In this document: positions 25,350 through 32,950 of the stretch, piece after piece
Layout: the number at the start of each line of letters is the position of its first letter
Numbering within the stretch: position 1 is the first letter of the stretch
Assembly: GCF_001646655.1 (NCBI RefSeq)
Contig: NZ_LPZN01000017.1
Coordinates: 124,001-188,000, forward strand
DNA: 64,000 nucleotides
Direction: 5' to 3'
Source of the DNA: Rhodococcus gordoniae
GTDB lineage: Bacteria > Actinomycetota > Actinomycetes > Mycobacteriales > Mycobacteriaceae
Translations under genes and position numbers: made by a program
Notes under the pieces: generated by a model
Database searches by the model: none
What the model was told of the DNA's origin: nothing
Seen by the model: only the letters and a program-made list of their open reading frames with translations

Positions 25350-26867
25350 CTAGGCCAGGTAGGACACGGTGGTCATCATTCCGGCTTCCTGGTGATACGC
25401 GTTGTGGCAGTGCAGCGCCCACTGGCCCGGGTTGTCGGTGTCGAATTCGATCTCCACGGTGCGCATCGGCCCGATCGTGACGGTGTCCTTGCGCAGGCCG
25501 GTGTCGGTGAGCGCGAAGGTGTGGCCGTGCAGGTGCATCGGGTGGAACATGTCCGACATGTTCCGCATCCGCATGCGCACCCGCTGCCCTTCGGCCACGT
25601 TCAGCGGCGGGATGTCGGGGTGGGCGCGGCCGTTGAGGGTCCACCGGTACGGCGACATGGTCCCTCCCATGTCCACGCTGTGATACACATCGTGTTCCTT
25701 CTCAGCCAGGCGCACATAGTCCCGGGGCGCGAGGTCGGTGCCGAGCAGCACCTGCCGGTCCAGCTCGCCCGGGCGGGTCTGTGCGGGCAGCGCGCCGGTG
25801 GCGGTGCGCACCAGCGCCTGCCCGTGCCCGGTCTTGCCTTCGGCCTGCGCGAACAGGGGGAAGACGCCGTCGCCGAGGGTGACGAGCACATCGACACGCT
25901 CACCCATGCCGAGCAGCAGCGCATCGGTGTCGTGCGGCACGACGGGGAAGCCGTCGGTGTGGGTCACGGTCATCCGGTGCCCACCGAGCGCGACGCGGAA
26001 CGCGGTGTCCGCGCCGGCGTTGATGAACCGGATCCGTGCCCGCTGCCCGGGTGTCGCGGTCAAGACCATCGGATCCTCCGGGACCCGTCCGCCGACCAGG
26101 AAAAGCGGATAGCTCACGTCCCCGGCGCCGCCGAGCAGCGGGGAGAGCATCGTCTCCGCCCCCATATCCATCCCGCCCATACCGCCCATGGCGCCGTGGT
26201 CCATCCCGCCCATCGAGGCGTCGCCACTCTCGCCGGTGGCGCCGATGCCGAGGTCGCGGGCCACATCGTCGGGGGTGCGGCCGGTGCCGTCGAGCCAGTC
26301 GTCGAGCACCACGATCCACTCGTGGTCATAGTCGCCGGGCTCATTCGGATCGTCGATGATCAGGGCGCCGTAGAGGCCGCGATCGAGCTGCAATCCCGAA
26401 TGCGAGTGGTAGAAGTACGTGCCCGGATCCGGGACGGTGAACTCGTAGGCGAACCGCGCCCCGGCGGCGATCGGGTCCTGGGTCAGCCCGGGCACTCCGT
26501 CCATGTCGTTGCTCAACGCCAGCCCATGCCAATGCACACTCGTCTGCGCCGGCAGCTGGTTGTCCACGTCCACCCGCAGCAGATCCCCGGCGCGGGCACG
26601 CACCAGCGGACCAGGAAGAGTGTCGTCGTATCCCCAGGTCGAGACGATGCGCCCGCCGAGGTCCACCTCGACCGGACGCGGCGTCAACCGCGCCGAGACC
26701 ATCTGCTGACCCGGGCGACGGCGTTGTTGCTCGAGACGGCGCACCGCAGTCGACGAGGGCTGCACGGGGGCGCCGGTCGGTGAGCCCGACCCGGAACAGG
26801 CCATCAGGACTCCGGCTCCGGCAAGTATTGATCCGAGAAGGAAGGATCGACGGCCGAGTTCAGTCAT
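25350..26867 (-). CDS. Multicopper oxidase (MmcO/CopA-like)
   Basis: 505 residues. The start GRRSFLLGSILAGAGVLMAC combines a twin-arginine-like motif with a lipobox. The four copper-ligand clusters are intact: HWHGLAL, YHSHSGLQ, FHPMHLHGHTF and HCHNAYHQEAGMM. A Met-rich segment SMGGMDHGAMGGMGGMDM lies near residues 215-235, as in copper-resistance cuprous oxidases. It oxidises Cu(I) to less toxic Cu(II) outside the membrane; mycobacterial MmcO is the closest described role. Overlaps the upstream SHOCT gene by 8 bp. Confidence 0.93.
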   Translation of the reverse strand: MTELGRRSFLLGSILAGAGVLMACSGSGSPTGAPVQPSSTAVRRLEQQRRRPGQQMVSARLTPRPVEVDLGGRIVSTWGYDDTLPGPLVRARAGDLLRVDVDNQLPAQTSVHWHGLALSNDMDGVPGLTQDPIAAGARFAYEFTVPDPGTYFYHSHSGLQLDRGLYGALIIDDPNEPGDYDHEWIVVLDDWLDGTGRTPDDVARDLGIGATGESGDASMGGMDHGAMGGMGGMDMGAETMLSPLLGGAGDVSYPLFLVGGRVPEDPMVLTATPGQRARIRFINAGADTAFRVALGGHRMTVTHTDGFPVVPHDTDALLLGMGERVDVLVTLGDGVFPLFAQAEGKTGHGQALVRTATGALPAQTRPGELDRQVLLGTDLAPRDYVRLAEKEHDVYHSVDMGGTMSPYRWTLNGRAHPDIPPLNVAEGQRVRMRMRNMSDMFHPMHLHGHTFALTDTGLRKDTVTIGPMRTVEIEFDTDNPGQWALHCHNAYHQEAGMMTTVSYLA

Positions 26868-27147
26868 GAACCTGCCCCCGCCGGTGCTCGACCGACGTGG
26901 TGTCGCCGGGGTGCATCAGCAGCCGGCGACGGGCCACGAATTCCTCGGAGTCGATGTCACCGCGGGCGAACCGCGCCTCGAGCAGCCGCAGCGGATCGGA
27001 CTCCGGGCTGGTGCGGCCAGGCCCGTTTGCGCGGTCGGTGCGGAACATCATGGCCACCAGATAGATCACCACCGCCCAGAATGCGAACATGCACACGGCC
27101 ATGACGATCCATCCGGTCCAGGTCAGCTCACCTGCCCAGCCCATCAT
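26860..27147 (-). CDS. SHOCT-domain small membrane protein
   Basis: 95 residues: one membrane segment near the N-terminus (WTGWIVMAVCMFAFWAVVIYLV), then a linker, then a SHOCT helix pair (DPLRLLEARFARGDIDSEEFVARRRLL). SHOCT proteins are short oligomerisation modules common at membranes and in copper operons of actinobacteria. It is the first gene of the leftward copper operon, opposite the two-component regulator pair, with a 121-bp divergent gap that should hold both promoters. Confidence 0.85.
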   Translation of the reverse strand: MMGWAGELTWTGWIVMAVCMFAFWAVVIYLVAMMFRTDRANGPGRTSPESDPLRLLEARFARGDIDSEEFVARRRLLMHPGDTTSVEHRRGQVHD

Positions 27148-27268
27148 GGTCGCCTCCTTTCTCCGGTTCGTGCCTTCAGCCTGGTGTGCCTACCCCTGGA
27201 TTCCTGTGGAGGTCGTATGAAGATTTGCTCAAGAAGCCCCACGGCATCGTCGACAGTGGTGCCCGCTG

Positions 27269-28051
27269 GTGAAGATGGACACCATGGACTCCTCCGCTCG
27301 CACTCCCACCGCGACCAGCGATCCTGCGGCGCCGCCGCGCCCGTCGACCGGGTTGCGGGCGATGGTCGTCGAGGACGAGGCACCGTTGGCGAACCTGATC
27401 GGCTCGTATCTCGAACGCGACGGGTTCGAGACCGCGATTACCGGTGACGGCGCCGACGCCGTCACCCTCGCCCGGCAGGTCGACCCCGATGTCGTGGTCC
27501 TCGATCTGGGGCTGCCTCATCTGGACGGGGTTGAGGTGTGCCGGCAACTGCGGACCTTCTCCGACGCTTATGTCGTGATGCTCACCGCCCGCACCGAAGA
27601 AATCGATACCCTCATCGGGTTGTCCGTGGGCGCGGATGACTACATGAGCAAACCGTTCAGCCCCCGCGAATTGATGGCCCGCATCCAGGCCATGCTGCGC
27701 CGTCCCCGCACCGGTATCGCCGCACCGGCCGAGGCCGCCCCCGGCCTGATCCGCAGCGTCGGGGACCTGGTCATCGATGTGGACGGACGGGAAGTCACCG
27801 TCGCCGGGCTGCCGGTGTCCTTGACCCGCACCGAATTCGACGTCCTGGCCGCCCTGGCCCGCGATCCCGGTGTTGTGCTGACCCGTGCCCAGTTGATCGA
27901 GGCGGTGTGGGGGCCGAGCTGGACCGGCGACGACCACCTGGTCGACGTGCACATCGGTCATCTGCGCCGCAAACTCGGCGACGATGTCGTCCGCGGCCGC
28001 TACGTGCGCACCGTCCGCGGTGTGGGCTACCGGATGGGCACCGGAGCATGA
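27269..28051 (+). CDS. OmpR/PhoB-type response regulator
   Basis: About 258 residues. Receiver domain: MVVEDEAPLANLIGSYL, phospho-Asp in VVLDLGLPHLDGVE, MLTAR, and MSKPFSPREL. The C-terminal winged helix reads VSLTRTEFDVLAALARDPG, then VLTRAQLIEAVWG, then VDVHIGHLRRKLG. Adjacent to and divergent from the copper operon, it likely activates it in response to metal (inference from CusRS/CopRS systems). The start could be GTG 27269 or ATG 27275/27284. Confidence 0.9.
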   Translation: MKMDTMDSSARTPTATSDPAAPPRPSTGLRAMVVEDEAPLANLIGSYLERDGFETAITGDGADAVTLARQVDPDVVVLDLGLPHLDGVEVCRQLRTFSDAYVVMLTARTEEIDTLIGLSVGADDYMSKPFSPRELMARIQAMLRRPRTGIAAPAEAAPGLIRSVGDLVIDVDGREVTVAGLPVSLTRTEFDVLAALARDPGVVLTRAQLIEAVWGPSWTGDDHLVDVHIGHLRRKLGDDVVRGRYVRTVRGVGYRMGTGA

Positions 28052-29193
28052 ATCCCCAGAGCCCCGCTCCACGAGGGTCGGTACGGCGGGCACTGGCCGG
28101 GTCGAGTTTCGGCACCCGGCTGTTCCTCGCCTTGACCGTGGTGGTGGTCGGCTGCGCCGTCAGCGCCTGGCTCGTCGCTTCCGCCCTCGCGCCCGGCATC
28201 TTCCATGATCACCTCGGTCAGGCCGGCATCGACCACAACTCGAGTCAGGCCGCCCATGTTGAAGAGGCGTTCGCCTGGGCGATCGTCCTGGCGTGGGGTC
28301 TGGCGGTCGCGGTCGCGGTGCTGCTGGCGTTGGCGGTGAGCTGGTATATCACCCGCCGTGTTCAACGCTCGTTGACCGCGGTGACCACCTCGACCGCCCG
28401 GATCGCCGGCGGCCGGTACGACACTCGCGTGTCCAGCCCCGGTCTCGGCCGCGAATTCGACGACCTTGCCCTGACCGTCAACGAACTCGCCCGCCGCCTC
28501 GAGGCCACCGAGGCCACCCGCCGCCGGATGCTCGCCGATCTCGGCCACGAGATGCGCACCCCGATCGCTACCCTCGACTCCTACCTCGAAGCCCTCGACG
28601 ACGGCGTCCGCACCCTCGACGACGACACCCGACAGATCCTCCGCGCCGCCACCCACCGGCTGGGTCGTCTCGCCCAGGACATCACCGCGGTCTCGCGCGC
28701 CGAAGAACACCTCACCCGCATCCGGCCGGTGCCCACCACCACCGGCGCCCTGGTCACCGCCGCGGTCGATGCGGTGCGCGAACGGTACGAGAGCAAAGGC
28801 GTCGCACTGCACAGCCGGATCACCGACTCGATGGTCGTGTCGGTCGATCCCGACCGGCTCGGGCAGGTCCTGGGCAACCTGCTCGACAATGCCCTGCGCC
28901 ACACCGCTTGTGGCGGCACGGTCACGGTCACCAGCAGACGAGCGAACCGCGATCGGGTGGAGATCACGGTGGCCGACACCGGTGAGGGCATTGCTCCTGA
29001 GCACCTCGACCACCTCTTCGATCGCTTCTACCGCGCCGATACTGCCCGTGATCGCCGACACGGCGGCAGCGGTATCGGCCTGACCATCACCCGTGCCCTC
29101 GTCGAAGCCCACCACGGGCGCATCCGAGCACACAGTGACGGGCCGGGCCGTGGGGCACGCTTTACGATCGAACTGCCCGTCATTGCAGTCTGA
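28048..29193 (+). CDS. Sensor histidine kinase, partner of adjacent regulator
   Basis: 381 residues, start ATG 28048 overlapping the regulator stop by ATGA. Two membrane helices (LFLALTVVVVGCAVSAWLVA; AIVLAWGLAVAVAVLLALAV) flank a short external loop of about 35 residues containing FHDHLGQAGIDHNSSQAAH, whose three histidines could sense metal. HAMP follows (ITRRVQRSLTAVTTSTARI), then HisKA with LGHEMRTPIATLDSYLEAL, and an ATPase domain with NLLDNALRHT, DTGEGIAPEHL and GGSGIGLTI. The very short His-bearing sensor loop fits a copper or silver sensor. Confidence 0.9.
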   Translation: MNPQSPAPRGSVRRALAGSSFGTRLFLALTVVVVGCAVSAWLVASALAPGIFHDHLGQAGIDHNSSQAAHVEEAFAWAIVLAWGLAVAVAVLLALAVSWYITRRVQRSLTAVTTSTARIAGGRYDTRVSSPGLGREFDDLALTVNELARRLEATEATRRRMLADLGHEMRTPIATLDSYLEALDDGVRTLDDDTRQILRAATHRLGRLAQDITAVSRAEEHLTRIRPVPTTTGALVTAAVDAVRERYESKGVALHSRITDSMVVSVDPDRLGQVLGNLLDNALRHTACGGTVTVTSRRANRDRVEITVADTGEGIAPEHLDHLFDRFYRADTARDRRHGGSGIGLTITRALVEAHHGRIRAHSDGPGRGARFTIELPVIAV

Positions 29194-29331
29194 CCTCGGA
29201 GCCTGCTTCGGTGTTGCCGTATCCGGCACATCTCAATCCGTGGACTCACGACCTCCGAGTGCGGGCCCTCGACTGGGGGACTGAACGCCTCCGCCATGTT
29301 TGTTGTCGTCGGCGCCGACGGACCACCTCTG

Positions 29332-29766
29332 TCAGGCGTGGGCGCCGTCGGGAACGAGCTCGGCGATCAGCGCCTCGACCTTGGCTTTGATCTCGTCGCG
29401 GATCGGACGCACCGCCTCGACCCCTTGCCCGGCCGGATCCTCGAGCACCCAATCCCGATAGGACTTGCCCGGAAACACCGGGCACGTGTCGCCGCACCCC
29501 ATGGTGATCACCACATCGGAGGCCTGCACCGCGTCGACGGTGAGGATCTTCGGGTTCTGCGCGGAAATGTCGATACCCACCTCGGCCATCGCCTCGACGG
29601 CGGCCGGGTTGACCTGCTCGGCCGGTGCGGAGCCTGCGGAACGGACCTCGACCCGGTCGCCGGCCAGCGCGGTGAGGAATCCCGCGGCCATCTGGGAACG
29701 GCCGGCGTTGTGCACACACACGAACAACACCGAGGGTGTGCGTGCGGTCGAGGAATCGGTGGTCAT
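29332..29766 (-). CDS. arsC: Arsenate reductase ArsC (LMW-phosphatase type)
   Basis: 144 residues. P-loop VLFVCVHNAGRSQMAAGF (C-x5-R catalytic motif), then SAGSAPAEQVNPAAVEAM and the resolving-cysteine segment TMGCGDTCPVFPGKSYRDW. This is the thioredoxin- or mycothiol-coupled class. It lies 27 bp downstream of a second arsC and is the last gene of the leftward arsR-acr3-arsC-arsC operon, converging on the sensor kinase gene. Confidence 0.92.
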   Translation of the reverse strand: MTTDSSTARTPSVLFVCVHNAGRSQMAAGFLTALAGDRVEVRSAGSAPAEQVNPAAVEAMAEVGIDISAQNPKILTVDAVQASDVVITMGCGDTCPVFPGKSYRDWVLEDPAGQGVEAVRPIRDEIKAKVEALIAELVPDGAHA

Positions 29767-29793
29767 GAAAACAGACGTCCTTTCGAAGAGAAT

Positions 29794-30444
29794 TCAGGCA
29801 GAAACGGTGTCGAGTTCGGCCAGCAAAGCCTGCACGCGAGTGTCGATATCGTCGCGGACGGCGCGTACCGTCTCGAGCGACTCGTCGTTCGGATCGAGCA
29901 ACGACCAGTCGAGGTAGCGCTTACCCGGATACACCGCGCACGCGTCGCCGCACCCCATGGTGATCACCACATCGGCGGCTGCCACCACATCGTCGGTCAG
30001 GGGTTTGGGATATTCGGCACCGAGATCGAGCCCGATCTCGGCCATCGCCTCGACCACGACAGGATGAATCGCCGCCGCAGGAGCCGATCCGGCGGAGCGC
30101 ACGTGCACCCGCCCGGCGCCGTGATGGGCCAGCAGTGCCGCGGCCATCTGCGAGCGTCCGCTGTTGCGCACGCACACGAACAGCACCTCCGGCACATCCT
30201 TCGGCACGGCGCCCTCGGCCTGCGCCAGAGCCGTGAGGCGTTCGCCCGCGAAGCGGGTGGCCAGCGAGGGCAGGTGAGTGTGGATCTTGGCGGTGCGCCG
30301 CAGCGCCGCATACGACTCGAACACCATCCGCTCGACGGTCTGCGCCGAGAACACCCCGGCATACTTCTCGGCGAGATGTTCGGCGCTGCGGTGCAGCACC
30401 GCCTGCGGCATCAGTAGTTCCGGCTGAGCAGCGTGCTGGGACAT
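29794..30444 (-). CDS. arsC: Arsenate reductase with N-terminal three-helix domain
   Basis: 216 residues. Residues about 12-75 (RSAEHLAEKYAGVFSAQTVERMVFESYAALRRTA) form a helical extension known in actinobacterial ArsC proteins, followed by the catalytic part: VLFVCVRNSGRSQMAAAL, SAGSAPAAAIHPVVVEAM, TMGCGDACAVYPGKRYLDW. The ATG at 30444 has AGGAG at proper spacing; an ATG six bases upstream is too close to it. The gene follows acr3 by 25 bp. It probably reduces arsenate for export by Acr3. Confidence 0.9.
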   Translation of the reverse strand: MSQHAAQPELLMPQAVLHRSAEHLAEKYAGVFSAQTVERMVFESYAALRRTAKIHTHLPSLATRFAGERLTALAQAEGAVPKDVPEVLFVCVRNSGRSQMAAALLAHHGAGRVHVRSAGSAPAAAIHPVVVEAMAEIGLDLGAEYPKPLTDDVVAAADVVITMGCGDACAVYPGKRYLDWSLLDPNDESLETVRAVRDDIDTRVQALLAELDTVSA

Positions 30445-30469
30445 CGACATCTCCTGACGTGGGCGGTCC

Positions 30470-31546
30470 TTACGACACAGCGGGGGCAGACGAACGGGTG
30501 AAACGCTTCCGCAGAGCAAGCGAGACGTAGATCAGAGCAACAAGAACGGGCACCTCGATGAGCGGGCCCACCACCCCGGCCAACGCCTGACCGGAGGTGA
30601 CCCCGAAGGTGCCGATCGCGACGGCGATGGCGAGCTCGAAGTTGTTTCCGGCGGCGGTGAACGCGAGCGTGGTGGTGCGCTCGTAACCGAGCCCGACCGC
30701 CGCACCGAACAGGAACCCGCCGCCCCACATGAGGATGAAGTACGCGAGCAGCGGCAACGCAATCCGCACCACGTCCCACGGCTGCGAGGTGATCTGCTCG
30801 CCCTGCAGCGCGAACAGGATCACGATCGTGAACAGCAGCCCGTAGAGCGCCCACGGACCGATCTTCGGCAGGAACGTCTCCTCGTACCACTCGCGGCCCT
30901 TGGCCTTCTCGCCGAAATGGCGGGTCAAGAAACCGGCGACGAGCGGGATACCGAGGAAGATCAGCACCGACTTGGCGATCTGCCACGGCGAGACATCGAG
31001 GGTGGTCTGTTCGAGACCGAGCCAGCCGGGCAGGACCGACAGGTAGAACCAGCCGAGCACCGCGAACATGATCACCTGGAACATCGAGTTGATCGCAACC
31101 AGTACGGCGGCGGCTTCGCGGTCGCCGCAGGCGAGGTCGTTCCAGATGATGACCATCGCGATGCAGCGAGCCAGGCCGACGATGATCAGGCCGGTGCGAT
31201 ACTCGGGCAGGTCGGGCAGCAGCAGCCAGGCGAGGGCGAACATCAATGCCGGGCCGAGCACCCAGTTGAGGATCAGCGAGGAGATCAGCAGCTTGCGATC
31301 GCCCGTGACGGTGTCGAGGCGGTCGTAGCGCACCTTCGCGAGCACCGGGTACATCATGATCAACAGACCGAGGGCGATCGGCAGGGAGATGTTGTCGATC
31401 TCGATGACGCTCAGTGCGTCGCCGAGCCCAGGTATGAGGCGGCCGAGCAGCAGACCGGCGACCATGGCGATGCCGATCCACACGGCCAGGAACCGGTCGA
31501 GGACCGACATCTTGCCGGCGACGGACCGGTGTTCGGTGGTGGTCAC
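30470..31546 (-). CDS. acr3: Acr3 arsenite efflux permease
   Basis: 358 residues, ten membrane segments expected. Conserved Acr3 features: YPVLAKVRYD, IIVGLARCIAMVIIWNDLACGD with the essential cysteine after AR, and TAAGNNFELAIAVAIGTFG with the key glutamate. It exports As(III) by proton exchange. Uses a GTG start overlapping the arsR stop (GTGA). Unlike ArsB it does not usually need ArsA, yet arsA and arsD lie just across the divergent promoter, so an Acr3-ArsA-ArsD pump is possible. Confidence 0.94.
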   Translation of the reverse strand: MTTTEHRSVAGKMSVLDRFLAVWIGIAMVAGLLLGRLIPGLGDALSVIEIDNISLPIALGLLIMMYPVLAKVRYDRLDTVTGDRKLLISSLILNWVLGPALMFALAWLLLPDLPEYRTGLIIVGLARCIAMVIIWNDLACGDREAAAVLVAINSMFQVIMFAVLGWFYLSVLPGWLGLEQTTLDVSPWQIAKSVLIFLGIPLVAGFLTRHFGEKAKGREWYEETFLPKIGPWALYGLLFTIVILFALQGEQITSQPWDVVRIALPLLAYFILMWGGGFLFGAAVGLGYERTTTLAFTAAGNNFELAIAVAIGTFGVTSGQALAGVVGPLIEVPVLVALIYVSLALRKRFTRSSAPAVS

Positions 31547-31956
31547 GAGACGATCTCCTGAAGGGCTTCGGTCGGGGCGCAGGTGCAGGTGCAGGCCGAC
31601 CCTGGCAACACCCCGGATTCGGTGGCGAGCACCGCGGAGAGTTGCTCGAGGGCGGCGGGGATCACCCGGTAGTACACCCAGGTGCCGCGGCGCTCACAGT
31701 CGAGCAGTCCGGCTTCGCGCAGCACCTTGAGGTGATGTGAGATGGTCGGTTGCGACAGGTCGAAGGCGGGGCTGATGTCGCACACACAGCTCTCCCCGCC
31801 CTGGTGGCTGGCGATCATGCTGAGCATGCGCAGCCGCACCGGATCACCGAGCGCTTTGAACATGCGGGCCAGATCGCCGGCCCAATCGGAGGTGAGAGGC
31901 TCCCGTGCGAGCGGTGGGCAGCACGGCTCGGTCTCACTCGACAGCTGATTCGACAT
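31543..31956 (-). CDS. arsR: ArsR arsenite-responsive repressor
   Basis: 137 residues. Winged helix with LARMFKALGDPVRLRMLSMIA, the arsenite-binding GGESCVCDISPAFDLSQPTISHHLKVL (CVC at the start of the recognition helix) and a wing GTWVYYRV. Additional vicinal cysteines are EPCCPP at the N-terminus and SACTCTCAPTE at the C-terminus. It represses itself, acr3 and probably the divergent arsC-arsD-arsA genes through the dyad at 31965-31992. Confidence 0.93.
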   Translation of the reverse strand: MSNQLSSETEPCCPPLAREPLTSDWAGDLARMFKALGDPVRLRMLSMIASHQGGESCVCDISPAFDLSQPTISHHLKVLREAGLLDCERRGTWVYYRVIPAALEQLSAVLATESGVLPGSACTCTCAPTEALQEIVS

Positions 31957-31964
31957 GCGTCTAT

Positions 31965-31992
31965 ATTGACTGTCATCAATTCAGTAGTCAAT
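31965..31992. promoter_or_regulatory. ArsR operator in divergent promoter
   Basis: ATTGACT at 31965-31971 and AGTCAAT at 31986-31992 form a perfect dyad with a 14-base centre, in the 63-bp gap between arsR and the divergent arsC. It differs from the ATCGAT-type sites at 20109-20184, implying two separately regulated arsenic modules. Confidence 0.65.
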
Positions 31993-32019
31993 CCGAGAAC
32001 CTCGGGAAGGACCACTCTC

Positions 32020-32442
32020 GTGCCCACTGCTTCGGTGCTGTTCGTGTGTGTCAAGAACGGCGGCAAATCCCAGATGGCTGCCGCCCTCATGCGTAAGACC
32101 ACAGGCGACCGGATCGCTGTCCATTCCGCCGGCACCACGCCCGGATCGTCGCTGAACGCACTGTCGATGCAGGTCCTCGGCGAGGTCGGCGCCCCCATCG
32201 CAGGTGAGTATCCCAAGCCGATCGACCCGCAGCTCCTCACCGAAGTCGACCTGGTGGTCACCCTCGGCGGCGAAGCCCGCGTCGATGCGCCCACCGGGGT
32301 ACGCGTGGAGAACTGGGACACCGATGAGCCGTCCGAGCGCGGCATCGACGGCATCGAGCGGATGCGCCTGGTGCGCGATGACATCGCCGTCCGCGTCGAG
32401 GAGCTCGCTACCCGGCTGCTTTCCGACGCCGACGCCCGATAA
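32020..32442 (+). CDS. arsC: Arsenate-mycothiol transferase-type ArsC
   Basis: 140 residues from a GTG at 32020 behind GGGAAGG. The catalytic loop reads VLFVCVKNGGKSQMAAAL: the usual Arg is Lys, as in the Corynebacterium mycothiol-dependent ArsC1/ArsC2 enzymes. There is no second resolving cysteine pair like that of the two other ArsC proteins here (the region reads LVVTLGGEARVDAP), consistent with mycothiol/mycoredoxin turnover. First gene of the rightward arsC-arsD-arsA operon. Confidence 0.88.
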   Translation: MPTASVLFVCVKNGGKSQMAAALMRKTTGDRIAVHSAGTTPGSSLNALSMQVLGEVGAPIAGEYPKPIDPQLLTEVDLVVTLGGEARVDAPTGVRVENWDTDEPSERGIDGIERMRLVRDDIAVRVEELATRLLSDADAR

Positions 32443-32500
32443 CCGAGTTCGTCCCGGAAACTCTGTTCGCCCTCGAGCACTGAAGGAATACCTGATACCT

Positions 32501-32893
32501 ATGAGCACCATCGCAGTCTTCGAACCGGCCCTGTGCTGCAACACCGGCGTGTGCGGCGAGGACCTCGACCAGAACCTGGTCACCTTCACCGCCGACATGG
32601 CCGCGCTGACCGAGCAGGGCGCCGCCATCACCCGCCACAACCTGGCCAACGACCCGCTCGCGTTCGCCCACAACGAGACCGTCAAGAAATTCCTCGAACT
32701 CGCCGGATCGGACGGGCTGCCGCTCGTGCTCGTCGACGACGTCACCGTCGCTACCGGGCGCTACCCGACCCGCACCGAGCTCGCCACCTGGGCCGGCCTC
32801 GAGGTACCCGCGCCGCCGTCCGGGGTGACGATGCTCGGGCTCGCCGACGACAGCGACTCCTGCTGCACCCCGGGCGAGTCCACCTGCTGCTGA
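32501..32893 (+). CDS. arsD: ArsD arsenite metallochaperone
   Basis: 130 residues. FEPALCCNTGVCGEDLD carries the conserved C-C-x4-C arsenite site; NDPLAFAHNETVKKFLELAG and LPLVLVDDVTVATGRYPTRTEL are family blocks. Two more vicinal pairs close the protein (DSCCTPGESTCC). ArsD passes As(III) to ArsA, whose gene is 57 bp downstream. ATG 32501 follows GAAGGAATACC. Confidence 0.93.
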   Translation: MSTIAVFEPALCCNTGVCGEDLDQNLVTFTADMAALTEQGAAITRHNLANDPLAFAHNETVKKFLELAGSDGLPLVLVDDVTVATGRYPTRTELATWAGLEVPAPPSGVTMLGLADDSDSCCTPGESTCC

Positions 32894-32950
32894 CCATGTA
32901 GATCCGTATCCCGCCCGCCGATACCCGTCCGACGAGGAGTACCTGTTTTC